A DNA stretch of 42,160 nt. Source: an uncultured Eubacteriales bacterium. GTDB taxonomy: Bacteria > Bacillota > Clostridia > Oscillospirales > Oscillospiraceae. Shown here piece by piece: positions 15,248 through 23,163 of this stretch. The stretch covers positions 1 through 42,160 of the forward strand of contig CABVBV010000006.1 in the NCBI GenBank assembly GCA_902496595.1, given 5' to 3'. The notes beneath the pieces were generated by a model. The model was not told the origin of the DNA and did not search any database. It saw nothing but the letters and a program-made list of their open reading frames with translations. The translations under genes were made by a program, and so were the position numbers. Each line of letters opens with the position of its first letter. The stretch's first letter is position 1.

Positions 15248-16036
15248 TCAGCCTAGGGCGACGTCAAGGATCATCATGAGCACGAAGCCGAGCGCGGCGC
15301 CTATGGTGCCTGCGTTGGAGTGTTCCCCGGCCTGGGCTTCGGGTATCAGCTCCTCAACGACTACGTAGATCATGGCTCCGGCGGCGAAGGAGAGGATATA
15401 GGGCAGCGCCGGCGTGATGAGCCCGGTGAGCAGAATGGTGAGCAGGGCGCCCACGGGCTCGACGACTCCGGAGAGCACGCCCATTGCAAAGGCCCTGCCT
15501 CTGCTCATGCCCTGGCCGAGCAGAGGCATGGAGATGACCGCGCCTTCGGGTATGTTCTGGAGCGCGATGCCCGCTGCCAGCGCGAATGCCGCCGCGGCAG
15601 ATATCGCCGTCTCTCCGGAGAGCGCGCCCGCGAAGACCACTCCGACTGCCATGCCTTCCGGCAGATTGTGGAGCGTGACGGCGAGCACCAGCATGGTGGA
15701 CTTGCCCAGCCCGCAGCTCCTGCCCTCGGGGCAGTCCGAGCCCAGGTGCAGGTGCGGTATGAGGCTGTCGAGCAGGAGCAGAAAGCCTATGCCCAGCATG
15801 AAGCCCGCAGCCGCCGGGATCCAGCCTGTGACTTGCTGCTGTTCCGCCATGTCGATCGCCGGTATGATGAGCGACCAGACCGAGGCGGCGATCATCACTC
15901 CGGAGGCAAAGCCCAGCAGCAGTTTCTGAAGCCTCGGCTTGATCTCATCTTTCAGAAAGAATACGAAGAAGGAGCCGAACGCGGTGCCCAGAAAGGGTAT
16001 GAGTATTCCAATTGCGGCTTTGAGATTTTCGTTCAC
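15248..16036 (-). CDS. ZIP-family metal transporter (ZupT/GufA-like)
   Basis: 262 residues, about eight membrane helices. The two metal-binding helices carry the ZIP signatures TLHNLPEGMAVGV and ALQNIPEGAVIS (the second has Gln in place of the common His). A short His/Cys loop (HLHLGSDCPEG) lies between helices three and four. ZIP proteins move zinc, iron or manganese into the cytoplasm. A GTG start at 16036 is preferred because AAAAGGAGG stands seven bases upstream. It is the first gene of a two-gene unit with a GntR regulator. Confidence 0.9.
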   Translation of the reverse strand: MNENLKAAIGILIPFLGTAFGSFFVFFLKDEIKPRLQKLLLGFASGVMIAASVWSLIIPAIDMAEQQQVTGWIPAAAGFMLGIGFLLLLDSLIPHLHLGSDCPEGRSCGLGKSTMLVLAVTLHNLPEGMAVGVVFAGALSGETAISAAAAFALAAGIALQNIPEGAVISMPLLGQGMSRGRAFAMGVLSGVVEPVGALLTILLTGLITPALPYILSFAAGAMIYVVVEELIPEAQAGEHSNAGTIGAALGFVLMMILDVALG

Positions 16037-16062
16037 GGTCTCGCCTCCTTTTTGCACCTCGG

Positions 16063-16097
16063 ATTATACCATATAAATCACAGCGCGAAAATCACAG
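16063..16097 (-). promoter_or_regulatory. ZIP gene promoter with direct repeats
   Basis: Minus strand extended -10 TGGTATAAT (16063-16071) with a poor -35. Two copies of AAATCACAG on the plus strand (16075-16083 and 16089-16097), 14 bases apart, cover the spacer and the -35 region, so control by a bound regulator is likely. Confidence 0.6.
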
Positions 16098-16125
16098 AAT
16101 ATTTAATTTTAAAAAATAACTTTTA

Positions 16126-16149
16126 AACTTTTCCGGCGGGCGCCGCGTC
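16126..16149 (+). promoter_or_regulatory. Candidate ECF-sigma promoter of the SGNH-rsiV operon
   Basis: AAAC ending at 16128, 17 bases, CGTC (16146-16149), the AAC-N16/17-CGTC form used by SigX/SigV/SigW-type factors. It ends about 40 bases before the GTG at 16190. No good housekeeping -35 is present. Confidence 0.5.
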
Positions 16150-16189
16150 ATAATATATGCAGAGAAAGACAGACAGGGGATGAGCAGCT

Positions 16190-17107
16190 GTGACAAGAAA
16201 AAAATCCGGACGCGGCCGAAGCGAGCTCCGTTTCAGGAGAGGACTCAAAACGGCGCTGGCGGTGTTTGCCGTGGTCGTGCTCATGCTCATAACAAGCTCG
16301 GGCTTTTTTACTGGGCACAGGGGTGCCGACGACGCACCCGACGTAAACGTGACCCGGCGTCCGCAGCCGGATGACGACAGGCCGGACGCAAGCGGCGAGC
16401 CTCTGGACGGCGGCGGCATCCCTGTGGAAAGCCCGGAGCGGGGAGATCAGGAGGATGGGAGCAAGCAGGACTTGAGGCCCTCTCCGAGCCCCGACGACTG
16501 CGATATGCGGGTGCATGAGAGCGAGCCCGTTGACAACAGTTACTTTGACGACGCGGTATTCATAGGCAACTCCAGGACTGAGGGCCTGAAACTGTATTCC
16601 GGGCTCACGAAGGCGACTTTCATAACCGAGGTGGGCCTGACGGTGGACAGCATCTTCACCGACTACTGCGATATATCCGGGGGGTACAAGAACCTGGCCT
16701 TCAGCGAGCTCTCCGGCCGTGAGTTTAACAAGGTATACATCATGCTGGGCATGAACGAGCTCGGCTGGGTCTATGACGACGTATTCAAGAATGACTACGG
16801 CAAGATAATCGACAAGATCAGGGAGATAAACCCCGACGCGCTCATTTATATACAGTCTATTCTGCCGGTGAGCAAGTGGAAAGACTCCAACGACAGCACT
16901 TACACGATAGCGAATGTGGACAGGCTCAACGCGAGGCTCCGCGAGCTGGCAAACGAGAAAGAGGTATATTATGTGGATGTGGCCGAGGGCATCATGGATG
17001 AGGAGGGCTTTCTCCCGTACGAGGCGACGCTGGACGGCGTACACCTGGTGCCTGAGTACTGCGTCAAGTGGCTCGACTATTTGAAAACGCACACGGTGCA
17101 GGAATAG
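16190..17107 (+). CDS. Membrane-anchored SGNH/GDSL-family hydrolase or acyltransferase
   Basis: 305 residues with a basic N terminus, one membrane segment near residues 20-42, a low-complexity Asp/Pro/Arg linker to about residue 110 and an extracytoplasmic SGNH domain. Block I is FIGNSRTEGL (Ser nucleophile), block III MLGMNELGW (Asn) and block V DGVHLVPEY (Asp and His). These enzymes remove or transfer acyl, often acetyl, groups on carbohydrates. It heads a four-gene run with a lipoprotein, an ECF sigma factor and an RsiV-like anti-sigma, which suggests cell-wall acyl-group metabolism under envelope-stress control. GTG start; the ribosome binding site (GGGGATG) is modest. Confidence 0.85.
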   Translation: MTRKKSGRGRSELRFRRGLKTALAVFAVVVLMLITSSGFFTGHRGADDAPDVNVTRRPQPDDDRPDASGEPLDGGGIPVESPERGDQEDGSKQDLRPSPSPDDCDMRVHESEPVDNSYFDDAVFIGNSRTEGLKLYSGLTKATFITEVGLTVDSIFTDYCDISGGYKNLAFSELSGREFNKVYIMLGMNELGWVYDDVFKNDYGKIIDKIREINPDALIYIQSILPVSKWKDSNDSTYTIANVDRLNARLRELANEKEVYYVDVAEGIMDEEGFLPYEATLDGVHLVPEYCVKWLDYLKTHTVQE

Positions 17108-17134
17108 AAAGACAGACGGAAAGAGGAACAGGAC

Positions 17135-17596
17135 ATGAAAAAGAGCTTGGCAGCCGCATTACTGGCCGTTTCGCTCGTCTTCGTGCTCGCGGGCTGCGGG
17201 CAGGAGAAGGAGCCGGAGCTGAACATCGACGAATTTGGAGAGGAGCTCTACGCCGCAGGGACTTTTGGAGAGACGCTCTATGCCCTGGATGAATCCGTGG
17301 CCCAGGGGCTTTACGGCATCGACTCGGACACTCGCTGCTGGGTCAGGGCAGGTACCGGCGCGACGGCGGAGGAGCTTGCAGTCTTTGAGACGAAGGACGC
17401 CGACGCTGCTTCGGCTCTGGTAGGGAAGCTGCAAGCCAGGAACGAGGACAGGATAGAGAACTACTCTGACTACATCCCGGCCGAGGTGCCGAAGCTGGAG
17501 AACGCCGTTATCATCTCCGGCGGCCGCTATGTCGTTCTCTGCGTGGCGACCGACGTTTCGGCGGTGCGCGAGCTGGCGGAAAAGGCTCTGGGCTGA
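17135..17596 (+). CDS. DUF4358-like lipoprotein
   Basis: 153 residues. The signal peptide ends in the lipobox VLAGC, so the mature chain is lipid-anchored at Cys21. The rest matches my memory of DUF4358 proteins of Clostridia: a short alpha-beta domain with LYGID and a closing GRYVVLCVATD strand. Function is unknown. It lies 27 bases after the SGNH gene and its stop is one base before the sigma-factor start, so all are likely co-expressed. Confidence 0.8.
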   Translation: MKKSLAAALLAVSLVFVLAGCGQEKEPELNIDEFGEELYAAGTFGETLYALDESVAQGLYGIDSDTRCWVRAGTGATAEELAVFETKDADAASALVGKLQARNEDRIENYSDYIPAEVPKLENAVIISGGRYVVLCVATDVSAVRELAEKALG

Positions 17597-17597
17597 G

Positions 17598-18074
17598 ATG
17601 ACCTCCGAGGAGTTCGCCGACTTTGTGAGGCAGAACGAGGCGAGCTTTTACAGGATCGCGTTCAGCTATGTGAAATGCCGAGAGGACGCTTTGGACATTG
17701 TGCAGGACTCGATCGAAAAAGCTCTGCGCAAACTGCCCGGGCTCCGTGACGACGGCAGGATAAAGCCCTGGTTTTGCCGCATACTTGTAAACGAGAGCAT
17801 AGACAGCCTTCGCCGAAGACGGGGAACGGAGCCGGTGGATGAGAGTTTCCCGGCTCCGGACGAGACCGGCAGCAGGACGGAAGCCCTGGACGTCTACAAG
17901 GCCGTATCAAAGCTGCCGCCGAAATTCAAGACGGTAGTGGTGCTCAGGTTCTTCGAGGACATGAAGCTGCAGGAGGTGGCCGAGGCTGCGGGCTGCAACC
18001 TGAGCACGGCCAAGTCGAGGCTGTACAAGGCGCTGGAACTGCTTCGCGTTGAGCTGAAGGACTGGGAGGTGTGA
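17598..18074 (+). CDS. ECF-type RNA polymerase sigma factor, SigV-like
   Basis: 158 residues. Region 2 is at about residues 8-75 (ALDIVQDSIEKALRKL; KPWFCRILVNESIDSLRRRR) and region 4 at about 100-155 (LPPKFKTVVVLRFFEDMKLQEVA, then the helix-turn-helix GCNLSTAKSRLYKALELL). Regions 1 and 3 are absent, as in ECF factors. The ATG at 17598 follows the lipoprotein stop by one base; the upstream open frame is the lipoprotein gene in another frame. The next gene is an RsiV-like anti-sigma four bases on. It would direct polymerase to AAC-N16/17-CGTC promoters, one of which may lie before the operon. Confidence 0.9.
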   Translation: MTSEEFADFVRQNEASFYRIAFSYVKCREDALDIVQDSIEKALRKLPGLRDDGRIKPWFCRILVNESIDSLRRRRGTEPVDESFPAPDETGSRTEALDVYKAVSKLPPKFKTVVVLRFFEDMKLQEVAEAAGCNLSTAKSRLYKALELLRVELKDWEV

Positions 18075-18078
18075 GCCC

Positions 18079-18912
18079 TTGATCGACGAACTGCGGGATA
18101 TATATAATGATACGGAGCTGCCGGAAGAGCTGCCCGGGGTGGTCGAAGCCGCGCTCCGAAGGGGAGAGCGTAAGGCCCGGTCGAGGCGCCGCACCATCAG
18201 GGCGCTGTCGCCGGTCGCGGCCGCGCTGGCCGTTTTTGTGCTCATGCTGAACACCGTCCCGACCTTCGCCTCGGCCATGTACGAGGTGCCCGTCCTGGGC
18301 GACGTCTGCCGGGTATTGACGGTTCGGAGCGACCACTATGAGAACGAGACTGTCAGTGTGGACATCGAGGTTCCGGCCATAGACGTAGAGCTCGGGAATG
18401 CGAGCTGGGCGGAGAGCGTGAACCGGCTGATCGAGGCCACTGTGGACATGGAGGTCGCGCAGTCTGAGGAAAGGGCACGCGAGTACTACCAGGCCTTCAT
18501 CGGCACGGGCGGCAAGCCTGAGGAATACAACGCCATCGGCATAGAGGTGGACTACGAGGTCTACTATGCCTCCGACAGCGTTCTGTCCTTCGCCGTGATC
18601 AAGACGGAGACTCTGGCCTCCGCTTATGAGACTTTCCACTACTACAACTTCGACATAGACACGGGCCGCGAGCTCACGGCCGAAGACCTTGCCGGAGAGA
18701 ACTGGAGGGAGAAGGCCCTGGAGGCGCTCAGGGAGCTCATGGCCGAGCCTGAGGACGGAGAGGTCTACTGGGAGCTGGGCGAGTCTGAACTCGAGGCGGC
18801 GATAGACGAGGCGCAGCTGAGGCTCGACAGCAGCGGCGCGCCTGTTCTCGTGTTTCAGAAATACAGCATAGGCCCCGGTTCCATGGGCAGGCCGGAGGTC
18901 AATATAAAATAA
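18079..18912 (+). CDS. RsiV-like anti-sigma factor with DUF3298 domain
   Basis: 277 residues with a TTG start after GGGAGG. A 40-residue basic cytoplasmic part is followed by one membrane helix (about 43-60) and an extracytoplasmic domain of the DUF4163/DUF3298 type (FHYYNFDIDTGRELTAEDL). Just outside the helix is PTFASAM, an AxA signal-peptidase-like site at residues 64-66. B. subtilis RsiV is cut at such a site after binding lysozyme, releasing SigV. The same circuit is inferred here. The cytoplasmic part is short, so contact with the sigma factor must rest on few residues. Confidence 0.85.
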   Translation: MIDELRDIYNDTELPEELPGVVEAALRRGERKARSRRRTIRALSPVAAALAVFVLMLNTVPTFASAMYEVPVLGDVCRVLTVRSDHYENETVSVDIEVPAIDVELGNASWAESVNRLIEATVDMEVAQSEERAREYYQAFIGTGGKPEEYNAIGIEVDYEVYYASDSVLSFAVIKTETLASAYETFHYYNFDIDTGRELTAEDLAGENWREKALEALRELMAEPEDGEVYWELGESELEAAIDEAQLRLDSSGAPVLVFQKYSIGPGSMGRPEVNIK

Positions 18913-18914
18913 CG

Positions 18915-18938
18915 GCCCTCTTTGCCGAAGAGGGCTTT
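18915..18938 (+). terminator. Short hairpin after the anti-sigma gene
   Basis: GCCCTCTT (18915-18922) with AAGAGGGC (18928-18935), then TTT. Weak on its own; a stronger hairpin follows. Confidence 0.5.
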
Positions 18939-18977
18939 GAAGAGGGCGGCGCTGCGCTCTGCGAGGCTTGAAAGAAG

Positions 18978-19017
18978 ACGAAGCGGCGGACATTTTGTCC
19001 GCCGCTTCGTTTTGTTA
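18978..19017. terminator. Bidirectional terminator between convergent genes
   Basis: Perfect 15-bp arms ACGAAGCGGCGGACA (18978-18992) and TGTCCGCCGCTTCGT (18996-19010), then TTTTGTTATTT. It ends the sigma operon and may also serve the convergent CD1247-like gene. Confidence 0.85.
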
Positions 19018-19479
19018 TTTGTCTTCGTCTTCTTCGTCGTCTTCCACAGGTTCAACGCCTTCAAACTCCAGCGTTTCGCCGCAATTCGGGCATTCGATGG
19101 AACCCAGGTTCAGCACGTCCTCGTCGATGGTGATGGTGTTCTCACAGGCCGGGCAAGTCACCTCGTAGAAGGTGGGTTCTTCCTCGTCCTCGTCGTCCTC
19201 GCCGCAGCAGCAGCTGCCGCAATAGTCATCGTCCTCGTCGTCGTCATCATCGTCGTCCATATCGTAGACGATATCCTCAATATCGGAGAGATCGTCGCTC
19301 ACCTGGTCGATGGCTTCGCCGAGCTCCCAGGCGTTTTCTTCGAGGTCTTCGATGTCGTGCGCCATATCCTCCAGGATATCCATGATGCCGTCGAGCACGC
19401 GGCCTTCCTTGGTCTCCTTGTCGATACCAAGGCCCTCGGCCAGACCCTTCAGGTAGGCCACTTTTTCGGATGTTGTCAT
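19015..19479 (-). CDS. CD1247-like acidic protein with zinc ribbon
   Basis: 154 residues. The N-terminal 65 residues form the helical CD1247-type domain (KVAYLKGLAEGLGID, ILEDMAHDIEDLEENAWELG). An extremely acidic linker rich in Asp follows with a CGSCCCG cluster, then a zinc ribbon with two CxxC pairs (CPAC and CPNC). Such proteins are common and uncharacterised in Clostridia, often next to efp as here (36 bases apart). It may be a transcription- or translation-associated factor, but no function is established. Confidence 0.8.
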   Translation of the reverse strand: MTTSEKVAYLKGLAEGLGIDKETKEGRVLDGIMDILEDMAHDIEDLEENAWELGEAIDQVSDDLSDIEDIVYDMDDDDDDDEDDDYCGSCCCGEDDEDEEEPTFYEVTCPACENTITIDEDVLNLGSIECPNCGETLEFEGVEPVEDDEEDEDK

Positions 19480-19515
19480 ATTATGCTCCTCCTTAAAGGG
19501 GAATTGTTGCCCGGA

Positions 19516-20079
19516 TCAGCCCTTTGCACGCTCCAGGTACTCGCCGGTGCGCGTGTCGATCTTGATCTTGTCGCCCTCGTTGATGAAGAGAGGCACCTTG
19601 ACCTCCGCGCCGGTCTCCAGCGTCGCCGGCTTCGTCGCGTTCGTGGCGGTGTTGCCCGCAAAGCCCGGGTCGGTCTGGGTGACTTCGAGCTCCACGAAGT
19701 TGGGCGGCTCGACCGCGAACACGTTGCCCTTGTAGCTCATGACCACGCAGACCATGTTCTCCTTCACGAACTTGAAGCTGTCGCCCAAGAGAGAGCCGTC
19801 TATCGGGATGAGCTCATAGCTCTCCGGATCCATGAAGTAGTAGAGGTTGCCGTCGGCATAGCTGTACTCCATGCTCTTGCGCTCGACCGTGGCCTCCTCG
19901 AACTTCGCCGTGGGGTTGAAGGAAGTCTCGGTGACGGCGCCGGTCATGACGTTCTTCATCTTGGTGCGGACAAAGGCCGCGCCCTTGCCGGGCTTGACGT
20001 GCTGGAAGCTGACGACGGTCATGACCTGCCCGTCCATCTCAAAGGTGACGCCGTTTCTGAAATCGCCTGCTGTTATCAT
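19516..20079 (-). CDS. efp: Elongation factor P
   Basis: 187 residues in three beta-barrel domains: KOW-like N-terminal (ITAGDFRNGVTFEMDGQ), OB central and OB C-terminal (VPLFINEGDKIKIDTRTGEY). The tip loop HVKPGKGAAF carries Lys32, the position modified or unmodified in EF-P to rescue ribosomes stalled at polyproline. AGGAGGACAGGATTT leads into the ATG. It follows the Xaa-Pro peptidase gene, a common arrangement in Firmicutes. Confidence 0.97.
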   Translation of the reverse strand: MITAGDFRNGVTFEMDGQVMTVVSFQHVKPGKGAAFVRTKMKNVMTGAVTETSFNPTAKFEEATVERKSMEYSYADGNLYYFMDPESYELIPIDGSLLGDSFKFVKENMVCVVMSYKGNVFAVEPPNFVELEVTQTDPGFAGNTATNATKPATLETGAEVKVPLFINEGDKIKIDTRTGEYLERAKG

Positions 20080-20161
20080 AAATCCTGTCCTCCTGTGGCA
20101 GATTGATTAATATAACCAACACATTTTACACTAAGAAACGCATTTTGGCAAGTACCAACGC

Positions 20162-21232
20162 TTACAGTATCAGCAATTCCTTCTGCGCTTTCGTGATATC
20201 CACGCAGCCGTCCCCTGTCAGGAACAGGACGTCCTCGATCCGGACGCCGAATTTGCCAGGCAGGTAGATGCCCGGCTCGGCGGATATGACGGCGCCCTCG
20301 GGCATGGGTTTCGCATTGAGTGGAGAGGCTGTGGGCTGCTCGTGTATATCGAGCCCCACGCCGTGGCCGAAGCCGTGGCCGAAATATGCCCCGTAGCCCG
20401 CGTCCGCTATCACCTTTGCCGCCGCGTTGTGTATCTCCGCGCCCGTGACGCCCGGCCTCGCCTTCGCTATGCCGGCCTTTTGAGCCTCGAGCACGGTGTA
20501 GTAGACGTTCTTCATCTCCTCGGTCGCGTATCCGACCGCCACCGTCCTCGTCATGTCCGAGCAGTAGCCGTCCTTCACGCAGCCGAAGTCCATGGTGACG
20601 AAGTCGCCCTCCTTTATCCTCTCGTCCCCCGGCACGCCGTGGGGCATACTGCTCTTGGCTCCGGTGACGACGATGGGGTCGAAAGAGTTGCCCTCGGCGC
20701 CGTGCAGCCGCATCCTGTAAGTGAGCTCGGCCGCTATCTCCCTCTCCACCGCTCCGGGCTTCACCAGGGGCAGCACCTCTTCCAGCGCCTGCTCCGCTAT
20801 CCTCTGAGCTTTCACAAGACTGTCGAGCTCCTCCTTCGTCTTGCAGGAGCGCAGCGCTGCGAGCAGCTCCTGAGCCGGTAAGAGCTCCAGGCCGAGGGCC
20901 TTCTCCAGCCTGAGATACTGAGCGTGGCTGAGTTTTTCCTCCTCGGCCCCGAGCTTTTCGAGACCCAGTTTTGAGGCCAGCTCTCCCAGTATGCCCATGA
21001 GCGGCCTCTCCCTGGTGGCGAGTATCACCTCGACCCCCTCGGCCGCCTGCTTTTGCGCCGCCTCGATATATCTCGAGTCCGTCACAAGGTATGCGGCGTC
21101 GCCCGTGACCAGCGCGGCGCTGTCCGTGGGCAGAAAGCCCGTGGCGTAATAGATGTCCCGGTCGTCCATGAGCAGCAGCCCGTCCAGGCCGCGCTCTGCG
21201 ACCGCTTCCTTCACTCGCATAGTATTTGCCAT
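20162..21232 (-). CDS. Xaa-Pro aminopeptidase-like M24 peptidase
   Basis: 356 residues with a creatinase N-terminal domain and the pita-bread M24 domain. The five metal ligands are visible: MDFGCVKDGYCSDMT (two Asp), GHGFGHGVGLDIHEQP (His), ISAEPGIY (Glu) and RIEDVLFLT (Glu). Such enzymes remove N-terminal residues before proline or cleave Xaa-Pro dipeptides. GGAGG stands eight bases before the ATG. It sits between a GerMN lipoprotein gene and efp, which also deals with proline-rich proteins. Confidence 0.93.
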   Translation of the reverse strand: MANTMRVKEAVAERGLDGLLLMDDRDIYYATGFLPTDSAALVTGDAAYLVTDSRYIEAAQKQAAEGVEVILATRERPLMGILGELASKLGLEKLGAEEEKLSHAQYLRLEKALGLELLPAQELLAALRSCKTKEELDSLVKAQRIAEQALEEVLPLVKPGAVEREIAAELTYRMRLHGAEGNSFDPIVVTGAKSSMPHGVPGDERIKEGDFVTMDFGCVKDGYCSDMTRTVAVGYATEEMKNVYYTVLEAQKAGIAKARPGVTGAEIHNAAAKVIADAGYGAYFGHGFGHGVGLDIHEQPTASPLNAKPMPEGAVISAEPGIYLPGKFGVRIEDVLFLTGDGCVDITKAQKELLIL

Positions 21233-21249
21233 GAATCCCGCCTCCGATG

Positions 21250-21711
21250 TTATTCTTGCTCTGTATATGAAGTCAAGAGGATATCGTCTTTATCCAGCGC
21301 CGGCCCCAGCCTCTGTCCGAGCAGGTAAAAGCTCACCCTGTCCACGCTGCCGAGCCCGCAGAAGGTGAGGGCTGCGCAGCAGTTCGCAAGGGTGCGGTCG
21401 AAGCCGCTCAGCTCCGCCCATTCCGGGCTGACTTCCAATTTGAGCTCAGAACCCTCGAGCCGCCATCCCAATATCTCGGCGCCGTCCGGAGCGGCGCGGC
21501 TCAAGCCGGGCTCCTCGGGCCGGGAGTTGAAGGCCGCGACGGCTCCGGCTATCAATTCGGTGCCGCTTTGCAGTTTCCTCGTCTCCTGAGTTACCGTCGA
21601 GTCCTCTCCGCGTCTCCATACCGTGACCTTCGCCGTGTCTCCTGAGCAGCCTGCGAGGCTGAGGAGCAGAGCCGACAGCAGGACTGCCGCCAGCGGCCTT
21701 TTCATGCTCAT
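21250..21711 (-). CDS. GerMN-domain lipoprotein
   Basis: 153 residues with a signal peptide and lipobox LAGCS. The remaining domain resembles GerMN (sporulation and germination module): GTELIAGAVAAFNS, LEVSPEWAELSG and ALTFCGLGSVDRVSFYLLG. The start codon overlaps the kinase stop (ATGA), so it is made together with the two-component system, likely acting as an accessory or sensed envelope protein. The related LpqB of Actinobacteria is also a lipoprotein with a GerMN domain next to a two-component system, a parallel drawn from memory. Confidence 0.8.
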   Translation of the reverse strand: MSMKRPLAAVLLSALLLSLAGCSGDTAKVTVWRRGEDSTVTQETRKLQSGTELIAGAVAAFNSRPEEPGLSRAAPDGAEILGWRLEGSELKLEVSPEWAELSGFDRTLANCCAALTFCGLGSVDRVSFYLLGQRLGPALDKDDILLTSYTEQE

Positions 21712-23153
21712 GTCTCACCGCCTCCATTTTCCGGTTCGGGGAAGGACACGGTGAACCTGGTGCCCCCGCCCTCCCGGGCCTCGACGCTGATGCTGCCGCC
21801 GAGCGCTTCAACTGCGTCATGAACTATGGACAGGCCCAGGCCGCTGCCTCCGCGCTCTCTCGACCTGGCCTTGTCGACACGATAGAACCTCGAGAAGATG
21901 TGCGGCAGATCGCTCTCCGGTATGCCTATGCCCCTGTCTTCCACTATGAGCAGTACGCGGCCGTTCTCTTTTCTCATCCTTATATCTGCGGAGCCGCCCT
22001 CGACGTTATACTTTACTGCATTCTCCGCGAGGTTGAAGACTATTTGGTGTACATCGTCCTCCGGAGCCAGTATGACGCAGCTCTCGTCCGGCTCGCAGCC
22101 AAGGGTGACTCCGAGTTTCTCGGCCAGCGGGGCCAGCAGCCTGACCGTGGAGTCCGCCACGTCGGCGAGACTTACCGGCGACCTCGGGGTCTCGACCCCG
22201 TCGTCCCGGCGGGAGAGGTCGAGCAGCTTCTCCGTGGTGCGCTGCAGCCTGTCCGCCTCAGTGCCGATGTCCGAGACAAACTCGCGCATCGTGGCCTCGT
22301 CCATGCCCTCGGACTGCTCTATGCTGTCCGCCAACAGGCGTATGGCCGCGAGCGGCGTCTTGAGCTCGTGAGAGGCGTCCGAGACGAATCTGCGCCGCTG
22401 CTGCTCCGTCGTCTCGAGGGTCTGGGTCATGTTGTTGAACTCCTCACAGAGCTCGGTCAGCTCGTCGTTTCCCTCTGGCTTCAGCCTGTGCTCGTAGTCG
22501 CCGCCTCTGACGACTCTTATAGCCTCGGCGAGCCGCGTTATTCTTCCTGTCAACGCCCTCGAGAAGATGACCGTCAGCGCCAGGGCTGCGGCGCTCGCGG
22601 TGATGGAGATGCCGACCATTCGGTTGAGTATAGACAGTATGAGCTCCGCCTGCGCCTCGTCATACTCGTACACACAGACGGCGCCCAGCGTGACGCCTCC
22701 GCTGCGCACGGGCAGCGCCGCAACCGAGAAAAAGGCCCCGGAGGCGAACCTCGAGCCGAACATCTGCTTCCCGCCGAGGGCATACTGCACCTCCCGAAGC
22801 AGGGCGTATTTGCCCTCGTTGACCGGCACGTCGCTGTCATAGACGACCTGCCCGCGGTCATTCGTGACCATTATCCTGCTGGCCGAGCTGAGCTCCAGCA
22901 GCTCCATGACCTGAGCCACGGAGTCCGACGCCAACTGATCCAATCCCGAGAGCGAGGAGGACACCACCGCAGCCTGGCTCAGCAGAGAACTCTCCTTCTC
23001 CTTGAAGACCAGATCCCTGGAGGTGGCTATCGGATAGGTGTTCAAAAGCACCAGCAGCCCGGCCACGAGCAGGAAAAAGGAGAGCACGAACTTGAATTGT
23101 ACGCGCTCTGTTATCTTCCTTCTCTTGCCGTTCCTGCCGTTTTTGCCGCTCAT
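21708..23153 (-). CDS. Membrane histidine kinase, PhoR/WalK-like
   Basis: 481 residues: first membrane helix about 20-42, an extracytoplasmic sensor (about 43-170), second helix about 175-198, HAMP domain (LTGRITRLAEAIRVVRGGDY), dimerisation domain with the phosphorylated His in SDASHELKTPLAAI, and a catalytic domain with N box (NLAENAVKYN), G1 (DRGIGIP), F (FSRFYRVDKARS) and G2 (GSGLGLSI). It lies ten bases after the response-regulator gene and overlaps the lipoprotein gene. The sensor region is PAS-like in length, so an envelope signal is likely. Confidence 0.94.
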   Translation of the reverse strand: MSGKNGRNGKRRKITERVQFKFVLSFFLLVAGLLVLLNTYPIATSRDLVFKEKESSLLSQAAVVSSSLSGLDQLASDSVAQVMELLELSSASRIMVTNDRGQVVYDSDVPVNEGKYALLREVQYALGGKQMFGSRFASGAFFSVAALPVRSGGVTLGAVCVYEYDEAQAELILSILNRMVGISITASAAALALTVIFSRALTGRITRLAEAIRVVRGGDYEHRLKPEGNDELTELCEEFNNMTQTLETTEQQRRRFVSDASHELKTPLAAIRLLADSIEQSEGMDEATMREFVSDIGTEADRLQRTTEKLLDLSRRDDGVETPRSPVSLADVADSTVRLLAPLAEKLGVTLGCEPDESCVILAPEDDVHQIVFNLAENAVKYNVEGGSADIRMRKENGRVLLIVEDRGIGIPESDLPHIFSRFYRVDKARSRERGGSGLGLSIVHDAVEALGGSISVEAREGGGTRFTVSFPEPENGGGET

Positions 23154-23163
23154 TTGTCCAGCC

